Below are positions 16,042 through 23,874 of a DNA stretch of 64,000 nt, in pieces (the stretch's first letter is position 1; each line of letters begins with the position of its first letter). The translations under genes and the position numbers were made by a program. This DNA comes from Clostridiales bacterium (GTDB lineage: Bacteria; Bacillota; Clostridia; Christensenellales; Aristaeellaceae): assembly GCA_015056255.1 (NCBI GenBank), contig SVGP01000004.1, positions 1 through 64,000 of the forward strand. The letters are read 5' to 3'. The notes under the pieces were generated by a model. It was not told the DNA's origin and searched no databases. It worked only from the letters and a program-made list of their open reading frames with translations.

Positions 16042-16779
16042 TCAGCAGCAGAAAATACCTCTTCCGCAGCACAATTGCATCAAGCACAATCCCATACACA
16101 GCGTGTTCAGATTACCGCGCGGCATGGTGAAATTTCTGTTGTAGTTCTGGTATGCGCCGCCCGCGTATTGGAGGCGCGAAAGCATTTCCTGATATTCTGC
16201 ATTGGTTGGATCCAGCTTCACCGCCTGCTGAACGTAGTTAAGCGCATTTACGCGGTTTCCAAGGCCCTCGTTGGCTACGGCGCAGTAATAGCACCATCTT
16301 GCATCGCGAACAGTGATGCGGGATAAAAGGTTCAGAGCCTCTGCGTAATGTCCGCTGTTTAAATAATTGCGAACGGCGCGCATGTCGCTGGTTTCGTTTG
16401 TGCCTGCGTCATACGTGCGTCTCTGCCCGGCGTTTTCATAGCCACCAAATCCGCCGAAACCGCCAAACCCTCCGAAGGGATCCTGATAACCTCGGCCTGT
16501 TCCGCCTTGATAACCGCCCTGATAATTACCCTGATAGCCCCCCTGATAACCGCCGGAATATCCCTGATAACCGCCGGAAGCATTCTGATTCGGCGTATAT
16601 TTATGATTCACAATCATATCATACGCCTCGTTGATTTCCTTCATCTTCTGCTCGGCTTCGGGAGAGCCATGGTTGACGTCGGGGTGGTATTTTTTTGCGA
16701 GCTGCCGGTATGCCCGCTTGACTTCGTCATCGGTGGCTGTGGGCGAAACGCCCAGCACGCGATACGGATCCTGAATCAT
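16042..16779 (-). CDS. J-domain protein with Gly/Tyr/Gln-rich linker
   Basis: 245 residues. A J-domain (1-65) with the HPD motif ([10 protein letters not shown]) would stimulate a DnaK ATPase. It is followed by a low-complexity segment of about 50 residues made of repeated GGYQG units and then a Gly/Phe-rich stretch. The C-terminal part (about 130-210) looks like TPR-type helices (ALNLLSRI.., [18 protein letters not shown]). It ends in a Cys/Met-rich tail with [14 protein letters not shown]. It lacks the zinc and client-binding domains of true DnaJ. The start directly abuts the TAG of the upstream DUF5685 gene, so translation is coupled. Confidence 0.88.
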   Translation of the reverse strand: MIQDPYRVLGVSPTATDDEVKRAYRQLAKKYHPDVNHGSPEAEQKMKEINEAYDMIVNHKYTPNQNASGGYQGYSGGYQGGYQGNYQGGYQGGTGRGYQDPFGGFGGFGGFGGYENAGQRRTYDAGTNETSDMRAVRNYLNSGHYAEALNLLSRITVRDARWCYYCAVANEGLGNRVNALNYVQQAVKLDPTNAEYQEMLSRLQYAGGAYQNYNRNFTMPRGNLNTLCMGLCLMQLCCGRGIFCC

Positions 16780-17619
16780 CTATTTTGTTTCCTTCCCTTT
16801 GCTTTCTTCCTCTTTGCCCTTGTAATACTTCGCCCATACGCCTGAATACAGGATGTTTCTTAAGATATTTGCATCCTGCACTATCGGGAGCTTTTCAAAC
16901 GCCATTGCGCATTCGGCGATTTCAAGCGTCAGAATTCTGTGAACGTTTTCTTCGTAGTTTTCCAGATTTTTAAGGGGCAGAAGCGGGTTGTAAGAACCGG
17001 TTTTTTCGTCCTTCCCGCTGTCGTCCCAAGCGTCCAGAAAATAAATGAACCTGCCGAGTGAGAAGCCCATCTGCCTTAAATACCGGCTCCATTCGTCCTT
17101 ATCCAGAACGAAAACCTCGGCCAATAATCTTCCAAAGCACGAAGCGGCGGCGTCCAGATCGTTGACGCGCGTTTTTTCGATTTCCAGAAGCAGTTTCATT
17201 TCCCTCTGAATCGCTTCCGCCTGCCGGGGATATTTTTCCATCACCAGAAGGGCGCGCTTTTTAAGCGCTTGAGAAAAGGCCAGTTTCAGATAGTTTTTAT
17301 CGTCCAGCCATCCGTCCAGCGCGCTTAAGTAGTATAGCGCTGCATTCATGTCGGCGGCGTATTCCACATATTTGCTCACGGCATAGGGCTGCTTCTTCTT
17401 GGGGTGCGGCGCGCATCTTTTCTCGCCTCGCGTTTCTTCAGGCTCGTAAAGCGCGTTCAATAAAAGCGCTAAGAATGCAAAATCATAGCTCAATGCCAGA
17501 TGGCACATGTGCCCTTCGCCAAGCCGCAGGGATCTGCATACGCCGCAGTACACTTCGCGAAAGCGCGCGATCTCACTTTCCGTAAGGGTATCTGAATTGA
17601 TATTCACATAGCCGAACAT
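16780..17619 (-). CDS. DUF5685-family protein
   Basis: 279 residues, largely alpha-helical, matching the conserved clostridial family DUF5685 as I recall it (opening MFGYVNINSDTLTESEIARF.YCGVCRSL). Conserved polar features include the CGVC pair, LSYDFAFLALLLNAL, and GRFIYFLDAWDD, whose aspartates recall metal-binding helices of isoprenoid enzymes; that link is speculation. No signal peptide. It sits between the zinc-ribbon membrane protein and the J-domain protein in one operon, so a chaperone-related role is possible. Function unknown. Confidence 0.78.
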   Translation of the reverse strand: MFGYVNINSDTLTESEIARFREVYCGVCRSLRLGEGHMCHLALSYDFAFLALLLNALYEPEETRGEKRCAPHPKKKQPYAVSKYVEYAADMNAALYYLSALDGWLDDKNYLKLAFSQALKKRALLVMEKYPRQAEAIQREMKLLLEIEKTRVNDLDAAASCFGRLLAEVFVLDKDEWSRYLRQMGFSLGRFIYFLDAWDDSGKDEKTGSYNPLLPLKNLENYEENVHRILTLEIAECAMAFEKLPIVQDANILRNILYSGVWAKYYKGKEEESKGKETK

Positions 17620-17631
17620 TGAATCTTACCC

Positions 17632-18036
17632 CTACGCCTTCTTTTTAAACGTCGCCTGGCATTTTCCGCACGTTACCGTCTTTTCGCCGATGTTTCTGGG
17701 AAGCTTCAGCCACGCCCGGCAATTGGGGCATCGATAGTAAAGATAGACTTTTCTGTTTTTAAAGCGAATGCGCGCCTGCTTGACGTTCGTCTGAACGGGC
17801 GTATATTTCGACAGGAACCATTGATTTTCCTTTTCTCTGGCCGGAATATTTTTGGAAAGCATTCTGAAAAGACCGTAGATCCATGAAACCATGGAAAGCG
17901 TGCTTAAAATGCCGAGTCTTAAAATGGAAGACAAAAGGCTTAAAATGATCGAAACAACGAGCAGCGCAACGGACAATTGATCAAGACCGCGCCTGCCGGA
18001 AAAAAAGCGATACAGCGCACTTTTAAAAGAACCCAT
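17632..18036 (-). CDS. membrane protein with C-terminal zinc ribbon
   Basis: 134 residues from the ATG at 18036, supported by GGAGGT 6 bases upstream; the longer frame to 18084 is not. One or two membrane segments (about 20-55) are followed by a basic stretch and a zinc-ribbon pattern RCPNCRAWLKLP...VTCGKCQATF (Cys pairs near 102/105 and 121/124). First gene of the operon with DUF5685 and the J-domain gene. Function unknown. Confidence 0.78.
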   Translation of the reverse strand: MGSFKSALYRFFSGRRGLDQLSVALLVVSIILSLLSSILRLGILSTLSMVSWIYGLFRMLSKNIPAREKENQWFLSKYTPVQTNVKQARIRFKNRKVYLYYRCPNCRAWLKLPRNIGEKTVTCGKCQATFKKKA

Positions 18037-18072
18037 AACCTGACCTCCATAAAGATAAATCGAACATGATCT

Positions 18073-18101
18073 ATTATAGCACATCTGAATTCATTTTTCA
18101 C
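18073..18101 (-). promoter_or_regulatory. promoter candidate for the zinc-ribbon/J-domain operon
   Basis: Minus-strand TATAAT (18073-18078), 37 bases upstream of the start. The -35 region is weak (GTGAAA or TGAAAA at about 18095-18101). Confidence 0.45.
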
Positions 18102-18299
18102 CGAAAACAATGTGATATAACTTTGAAAATCCTGCGAAGCACATTAAGATTCCATAACACAGGCAAAATGTCCGCTTCGTTTTCGAAAAGATTGTCAGTG
18201 AAATGTAGTCTTCATGCAACACAATGGAAACCAACGCGCAGGAGAAATGTGATACAATATAAACTGTGTATTTATGTAAATCAGAGAGGAGGATGAAAA

Positions 18300-19178
18300 A
18301 TGCCGGTAAGCCGCGTTCGTCTGTCGTTTCAGGGCATACGCGTTCAGGCGCATATTTACGAGCCGGAAGGCGAGGTTTTGTATCGTGCATTGTTCGTGTC
18401 TTCTCCGATGGGCGATCCCGCCTCGTGGGCGCATTTATTGACGGAACTTTCTCAAAAAGGCATTCTGTGCGTGAGCGCGGATCTTCCGGGCTTCGGCGCA
18501 AACCCGGTATCGAAGCTCGTTCCGCAGGATAACGACACCAGAACCCGTATCCTCTGGGGCATTCTGGACGAAATCGAATACAAGAGGGGAGAGGGTCAGT
18601 CCAAATGGCACCTGATCGGTCATGGAAGCGGCGCTGCAGCCGTCATGACCATGGCGCTTTATCAGCCGGACTCGACGCTTTCGCGGGTGCTTCTGAACCC
18701 CGTCATGGATCGCCGCCAGATTTCGCCCCTTCATCCGATTTTGCGCACGGGCTTTGGCGAAAAGATTTTTACCGCCCTTTGCAAGCATTTTATCGGGAAG
18801 GAAAAGCCGTTTTCCCGCCTGCTTACAAGGCTGTACGGCTCTCCCCGCACCAAGGAGCGCGCGCAGTCGCTTTATAAAATGATGAACAGAAAGGCCATCG
18901 CGCCATCCCTCTTCCGAAACATCAAAGAGGGTTATCAATTAACAGACGACGTGTATGCGGTTTCCGCGCCCGTTATGATAATCTGGGGTGCAAACGACCG
19001 CATCTTCGGCGGCCAGATTCCCGCCAGACTCTTAAAACGCCTCCCCGGCGCGGAAAAGCACGTTTTAAACTGCGGTCATATGTGCATGGAAACCGCGCCC
19101 AACGATATCGGCGACTATCTGCGCGGCTGGTTCGCCTTCTCTGAAGGCAAAGCCACAAATGTGGTAAAAAAGAAATAA
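18300..19178 (+). CDS. alpha/beta-fold hydrolase
   Basis: 292 residues; ATG with GAGGAGG 7 bases upstream. Family features: the oxyanion strand FVSSPMGDPASWAHL, SADLPGFGAN, the nucleophile elbow LIGHGSGAAA, a helical lid at about 130-215, a late acid in IWGANDRIFGG and the catalytic-type His in NCGHMCMETAP. The elbow reads GHGSG where GHSxG is usual, so the nucleophile position holds Gly and the Ser is one residue later. It may therefore be a non-hydrolytic or altered enzyme. Substrate unknown. Monocistronic. Confidence 0.82.
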   Translation: MPVSRVRLSFQGIRVQAHIYEPEGEVLYRALFVSSPMGDPASWAHLLTELSQKGILCVSADLPGFGANPVSKLVPQDNDTRTRILWGILDEIEYKRGEGQSKWHLIGHGSGAAAVMTMALYQPDSTLSRVLLNPVMDRRQISPLHPILRTGFGEKIFTALCKHFIGKEKPFSRLLTRLYGSPRTKERAQSLYKMMNRKAIAPSLFRNIKEGYQLTDDVYAVSAPVMIIWGANDRIFGGQIPARLLKRLPGAEKHVLNCGHMCMETAPNDIGDYLRGWFAFSEGKATNVVKKK

Positions 19179-19184
19179 ACCTTC

Positions 19185-19219
19185 AAAGGGCAGCTGACAA
19201 AAGTTGCTCTTTTCGTTTA
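19185..19219 (+). terminator. terminator after the alpha/beta hydrolase
   Basis: Eleven-pair stem with two G-U pairs (19185-19195 with 19202-19212) followed by T-rich TCGTTT. It overlaps the next gene's -35 box. Confidence 0.6.
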
Positions 19220-19244
19220 CAAACCCGTCCATTCGTGCTATAAT
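19216..19244 (+). promoter_or_regulatory. promoter of the second PHP gene
   Basis: TTTACA (19216-19221), 17-base spacer, TATAAT (19239-19244), 29 bases before the start codon. Confidence 0.75.
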
Positions 19245-19273
19245 CCACCCATTACAAACAGGAGGCCATCCTC

Positions 19274-20095
19274 ATGCTGATTACGTCTAACCCTCATACG
19301 CATTCAACCTATGTAGACGGCAAAAACACGCTGGAAGAAATGATCGAAGCTGCGCTTGATCTGGGCTTTATCGCCCTCGGCTTTTCCGAGCACGCGCGCC
19401 AGACGGTCGATCTTCCCTACGGTCTTTCCCTTGAAAACGAAATCAAATACATTGAAAACGTAAAGCTCCTTCAGAAAAAATACGAGGGCAAAATCAAAAT
19501 CTGGCTCGGTATCGAAAGAGACCGCATGTCCGTGGCAGACAAGACTCAGTTTGAATACATCCTCGCCGCCAACCACTATCTCATCTCCGAAGACGGCGAG
19601 TGCGCGGGCGTGGATTCGACCGACCTGATCGGCCCGTGGGTCGAAAAACACATGGCGGGCGACTGGATGAAGGCCGCAAGAACCTACTTTTCCCAGTATG
19701 CCGACTATGTAGTCTCCATAAAGCCCGACTTAATCGCCCATCTCGATCTGATCTGCAAGGGCAACCGCAAAAACCACTGGTTCGACGAGGAAAGCGAAGA
19801 ATACCTTTCCTACGCCAAATCCGCCATGGACAAAATGATTTCGGTCTGCAAAGTTATGGAGGTCAATACCGGCGGCATCGCAAGGAGCAACCAGCCTTGT
19901 CCTTATCCCATTCTGCCCCTCCTTTACCACTGGAAAAAGCTGGGCGGCGAGGTCATCCCCGCCTCCGACTGTCACAGAGCCCATCAGCTGGGATCGTATT
20001 TCGATCAATGCCCCATATACCTCAAAGAAGCCGGTTTTACACAAATGCTGACGCTTGGAACCGGCGATAAGCTTCTTGAGGTTGTAAAACTCTAA
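19274..20095 (+). CDS. PHP-domain histidinol-phosphatase-type enzyme
   Basis: 273 residues; ATG with AGGAGG upstream. Metal-site motifs NPHTHSTYVDG, GFSEHA, WLGIERD, ANHYL, IAHLDLICKG and ASDCHRAHQLG match the HisK-type PHP phosphatase family, which hydrolyses histidinol phosphate and related small phosphates. It differs clearly from the PHP gene at 3233-4036. No histidine-biosynthesis genes are near, so the substrate is uncertain. Its stop is followed at once by a palindromic repeat that probably also ends transcription. Confidence 0.82.
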   Translation: MLITSNPHTHSTYVDGKNTLEEMIEAALDLGFIALGFSEHARQTVDLPYGLSLENEIKYIENVKLLQKKYEGKIKIWLGIERDRMSVADKTQFEYILAANHYLISEDGECAGVDSTDLIGPWVEKHMAGDWMKAARTYFSQYADYVVSIKPDLIAHLDLICKGNRKNHWFDEESEEYLSYAKSAMDKMISVCKVMEVNTGGIARSNQPCPYPILPLLYHWKKLGGEVIPASDCHRAHQLGSYFDQCPIYLKEAGFTQMLTLGTGDKLLEVVKL

Positions 20096-20104
20096 AAAAT
20101 AATT

Positions 20105-20179
20105 GCGCGGGCGGTCAGTGACCGCCCCTACATATCTTTATGATATCATAATGTAGGGGCGTGCACCTAACGCCCGCGC
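20105..20179. repeat. GTAGGGG-family long palindrome, copy A
   Basis: Outer arms GCGCGGGCG (20105-20113) and CGCCCGCGC (20171-20179); inner arms CGCCCCTAC and GTAGGGGCG. The left half is itself a perfect hairpin GGGCGGTCA-G-TGACCGCCC. An A-run precedes and seven T follow, so between these convergent genes it can act as a bidirectional terminator. Shares arms with the copies at 30606 and 36931. Confidence 0.88.
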
Positions 20180-20192
20180 TTTTTTTCTTGGA

Positions 20193-21317
20193 TCAAAAGA
20201 ACATATCTCCGGGTCTATAGCCCTCGGGCAATTCCTCTTCTTCTAAAAACTCAAACTCATCATCCGAAAGAATCGGTAAGAATGCTTCAAATGGAATGCA
20301 GGAAAATTCGCTTCCGTAGCTGCTTGCGCCGAACCAGCCGCCCTCCTTGGCTCTTAAGTTCAAATCTCGCGCAAACTTTGTTTCGTTTGCGCAGTCGTGA
20401 ACGGCGCAGGGCCAGTTTTCGTCCTCGGCCAGTTTCATGATTTTATAGGTGATTTCGCGGCTCCAGACGGGGGAGAGGTAGCCGTGGCGATACATGTACA
20501 TGTTTTCGCCCTCGTAATTTATGATATTGTTGGGATTCAGGTGCAGCTCGGCGCAGTTCATGAAATCAAAGCCGGTAGCAAGCACCTTTTCCTTTTTGGG
20601 AAGAAATGAAGCGTAAAACTCCTTCGTCATCGGCGTTTCAATGCCGACAAAGGGGATGTATTTTTTCGCAATGGCGATGTTTTTAATCACGATATCCGCG
20701 CAGTTCGACGCGCCCAGATTGAACCTCAGTTCGTCCAGCCCGCTTTCACCCAGCGCCTTTAAATTCTCTTCGTTTGCTAAAAGGCCGTTTGTGTACATGT
20801 GCTGATGGATGCCGTATTCGTGGAATTTTCGGATGATCTCATAATACTTTTCAATCTCTATAAACGGCTCCAGATACACATAGCTGATGCCCGTGGGCCT
20901 TTTGCAGGTGGACATGAGCAGATCAATGTCCTCGATTCTGAACTTCGTGCCTCCGATTTCCCACATGCCCTCGCCGATGGGCGCAATCTGGTCAAGCTCG
21001 CCATAGTTATAGCAGAATTTGCACTGGATGTTGCACTTGTTGGTTTTTCTAATGGCGGTTAAGCCGCTGCCCGTTAAGCACGATCTGCAGCCGGCGGAAA
21101 ACTTGTCGTCCGGGCCCACATAATGCGTTCTTCCGCACAGGGTTTTAAGGGACTTGATGCCCTTTTTCATGTCCGCATGCTTTTTCATAACCGCTTCCTC
21201 GATCTGCGAAAGCACGGAAAAGGCGATTTCCTCCTGATAATTCATAAGCCCCTCGTCCTCGGGAATAGACGCAAAAAACTGAAACCAAGTGTAAGCGTCG
21301 CGCTTTGAAATCTTCAT
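20193..21317 (-). CDS. radical SAM enzyme of unknown function
   Basis: 374 residues; start MKISKRDAY at 21317. The 4Fe-4S motif CNIQCKFC (Cys95, 99, 102) is embedded in IRKTNKCNIQCKFCYNYGE, followed by YVYLEPFIEIEKYYEII, MYTNGLLANEENLKAL and LRFNLGASN strands of a partial TIM barrel. Upstream of it, Cys61 and the pair GCRSC (77, 80) could bind metal. There is no SPASM-type Cys cluster at the C-terminus; the tail is acidic. Partner and substrate are not evident: its neighbours are a PHP enzyme (convergent) and recJ (divergent), and no small peptide gene is visible beside it. Confidence 0.82.
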   Translation of the reverse strand: MKISKRDAYTWFQFFASIPEDEGLMNYQEEIAFSVLSQIEEAVMKKHADMKKGIKSLKTLCGRTHYVGPDDKFSAGCRSCLTGSGLTAIRKTNKCNIQCKFCYNYGELDQIAPIGEGMWEIGGTKFRIEDIDLLMSTCKRPTGISYVYLEPFIEIEKYYEIIRKFHEYGIHQHMYTNGLLANEENLKALGESGLDELRFNLGASNCADIVIKNIAIAKKYIPFVGIETPMTKEFYASFLPKKEKVLATGFDFMNCAELHLNPNNIINYEGENMYMYRHGYLSPVWSREITYKIMKLAEDENWPCAVHDCANETKFARDLNLRAKEGGWFGASSYGSEFSCIPFEAFLPILSDDEFEFLEEEELPEGYRPGDMFF

Positions 21318-21441
21318 ATATTAACCGTCCTCGTTCATCTGTGTTTTTTCTTTATTGTACGAATAAATTTCATATTCATCAAGGGCGCAAGTGTTAATCC
21401 CGCCGTTGTATACACTCAATGCTAAAAATTCGCACCAAACA

Positions 21442-21470
21442 TTGACTGAATTTCATTTACAGGCTATAAT
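21442..21470 (+). promoter_or_regulatory. promoter of the recJ operon
   Basis: TTGACT (21442-21447), 17-base spacer, TATAAT (21465-21470), 32 bases before the recJ start. Confidence 0.8.
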
Positions 21471-21501
21471 AATATGATCATAGTATAGGAGGTGAAGAAG
21501 A

Positions 21502-23874
21502 ATGCTGAGGCTTAAAAAGCGCGAGATTACCTGTGTCGACTGGCCGCGCCCGGATTATCTTTCCCCGATCATGCATGCGCTGCTCAAAATGCGCGGTATT
21601 AAGTCGGAAGAAGAAGCCCATGCATTTTTACATCCCTCCAAGGAGCAGATCCGCGATTCCTTCCTGCTTTCCGATATGCAAAAGGCGGTGGATGTGATAA
21701 ACGCCTCCATCGAAGCCGGCGAAAGCGTGTGCGTATACGGCGACTATGACGTCGACGGCGTGTGCGCAAGCGCGATCCTTGTAAGCTTTTTAAAATCCAT
21801 CGGCGCGAAGGCCGAGCCCTATCTTCCCTCCCGGCATCAGGAAGGCTATGGCTTAAACGAAAAAGCGCTTAAGGAAATTGCGAAAAAGCATCAGCTGCTC
21901 GTAACGGTCGACTGTGGAATCACAGCGGTTGCGCTGGTTGAATGCGCAAAGCGCGAAGGTTTAAAAGTTGTCGTGACCGATCATCACAGGCCGGAGGGCG
22001 AGATTCCCGACTGCCCGGTGGTGAATCCGCTTTTGAATGATTATCCCTTCCCTTATCTTTGCGGCGCGGGCGTGGCGTTTCATTTGGTAAGTGCGCTTGG
22101 CGGACGCGAAAAGGCGATGGAGTATATCGACTATGCATCGCTTGCGACGATTGCGGACATCGTGCCCCTGTATGACGAAAACCGCGCCATTGCCGATATC
22201 GGCCTTAAAAAGATCAATTATTCTCCGCGCCCCGGCATCCGAGCGCTGATCGACGCGGCAGGCCTTTCCGCGCGACCCTTGAACGCCGGAAACGTCGCCT
22301 TCCAGTTGACCCCGCGCTTAAACGCCAGCGGCAGAATCGGCGACGCCATGCGCGCCTTTAATCTGATCACGTCCACCAACATGGACGAATGCATTTCTCT
22401 TGCCGCCGAGCTCAATGAAGAAAACGCGCGCAGAAAAACGCTGGAGCAGGAAGCGATTGACGAAGCCGAAAGCATGCTTTCTGATTTCAACTGGATCGAC
22501 CGCCGCGCCATCGTCGTTCAGGGCGAAAACTGGAACCCCGGCGTGATCGGCCTTGCCGCATCGCGTCTTACGGAAAAATATCACTATCCGTCCATCGTAT
22601 TAACGAAGGAGGACGACGTGTACGTCGGCTCCTGCCGCTCGATTGACGGAATCGATATCCACGACGCGCTTTCGGCGGTCAGTCAGTATCTGGTCAAGTT
22701 CGGCGGACATAAAATGGCTGCAGGCCTCACCATCAAGAAAGAGAATATCGACGCCTTTTGCGAGGCTCTGGACATATATCTGATTGAAAACGCGCCGCAG
22801 GACGCGTATATCCCTTATCAGGAATACGATCTGGACGTGGACGCGGACGAACTCACCATTGAAACCGTGAGCGCACTGGACGCGCTCTCGCCTACGGGCT
22901 GTGGAAATCCCGCGCCCATTTTCCGCATGCGTGCAGAAATCGTGTCTCCCCGCCCGGTTGGCGCAAACGGCGCACATCTGAAGGTCACTTTGAGAAATAA
23001 ATCAGGGCTCATCGACGGTATCTGGTTCAGAAAGGGCGAGCTCGCTTCCTCCCTGCCCCGCACGGCGGACGCGCTTTTCCAGCCCTCGATTTCGGAATAT
23101 CAGGGCCGTGTATCCGTGCAGGCCGAGCTTCGGGCCATCGCTCCCGCAGGCGCCTTTGCGCGTTTTCAGGACGCAGCCACCAGAAGCGAAGCGCTGTTTC
23201 AGGCGTTTTTGACCGACCACTTAAAAAATAACCGCTGCCATTACCCCGAAAGCCGCGCGCTTTCACCGGGCGCGTTTTCCGATCTTTTTAACGCCGCAAT
23301 TCAGGGCGTTCTTGTCGTCTGTCCGACCGTTCAGGATGCGAAAAATGCCATGTATCTGGCTGCGCCCGGCGAGGATACCGATTTTGATGTAACAATCGGC
23401 GAATATCCAAAGGATGTAAGAAGCTTCCGAGCCGTAGCCATTGCTCCGGTGGGCGAGATTCCAAAGGGCTATCAGACGGTGATTTCCGTTGGCATTCCTG
23501 ACGGACTTTTAAACGCCACATTCCATCTGGACGCTTTTCCCGTATCCAATCTCTTTATGCGCATGCCGTCCGTTGAACGCTTAAGGAGCACTTACGCAGC
23601 AGCGCGCAGGATCACAAAGCGTCCCTACTATTTCTCCTCGGAACAGGCGCTCATCAAGAGCATCGCCGAGGAGGCGGATTTGAATGAAATCACGGTTTCA
23701 GCAGGCCTTTGCGTGCTTGAAGACATGAATCTTCTCTACATCCGAAAAAACGGAAACAACGCCGTGATTGAAATTCCCGAGATGGTCAAGAAAAACCCCG
23801 AAGAAAACGAAATGTTTATAAAATTATCCCATTATCATGCGCTTGCTATGGAAGGAGGCGGACAGGATGAGTGA
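21502..23874 (+). CDS. recJ: single-stranded-DNA-specific exonuclease RecJ
   Basis: 790 residues, with AGGAGGTGA upstream. RecJ degrades single-stranded DNA 5' to 3' in recombination and mismatch or base-excision repair. Motifs: VYGDYDVDGV (Asp81, 83, 85), VTVDCGIT (Asp137), TDHHRPEG (Asp160, His161-162), a later Asp in IDYASLATIADIVPL, then the DHHA1 part with KFGGHKMAAGLTI and an OB-type region near 450-560. The C-terminal 200 residues form an extension seen in Bacillota-type RecJ. First gene of a long operon; its 3' end overlaps rel by 8 bases. Confidence 0.95.
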   Translation: MLRLKKREITCVDWPRPDYLSPIMHALLKMRGIKSEEEAHAFLHPSKEQIRDSFLLSDMQKAVDVINASIEAGESVCVYGDYDVDGVCASAILVSFLKSIGAKAEPYLPSRHQEGYGLNEKALKEIAKKHQLLVTVDCGITAVALVECAKREGLKVVVTDHHRPEGEIPDCPVVNPLLNDYPFPYLCGAGVAFHLVSALGGREKAMEYIDYASLATIADIVPLYDENRAIADIGLKKINYSPRPGIRALIDAAGLSARPLNAGNVAFQLTPRLNASGRIGDAMRAFNLITSTNMDECISLAAELNEENARRKTLEQEAIDEAESMLSDFNWIDRRAIVVQGENWNPGVIGLAASRLTEKYHYPSIVLTKEDDVYVGSCRSIDGIDIHDALSAVSQYLVKFGGHKMAAGLTIKKENIDAFCEALDIYLIENAPQDAYIPYQEYDLDVDADELTIETVSALDALSPTGCGNPAPIFRMRAEIVSPRPVGANGAHLKVTLRNKSGLIDGIWFRKGELASSLPRTADALFQPSISEYQGRVSVQAELRAIAPAGAFARFQDAATRSEALFQAFLTDHLKNNRCHYPESRALSPGAFSDLFNAAIQGVLVVCPTVQDAKNAMYLAAPGEDTDFDVTIGEYPKDVRSFRAVAIAPVGEIPKGYQTVISVGIPDGLLNATFHLDAFPVSNLFMRMPSVERLRSTYAAARRITKRPYYFSSEQALIKSIAEEADLNEITVSAGLCVLEDMNLLYIRKNGNNAVIEIPEMVKKNPEENEMFIKLSHYHALAMEGGGQDE

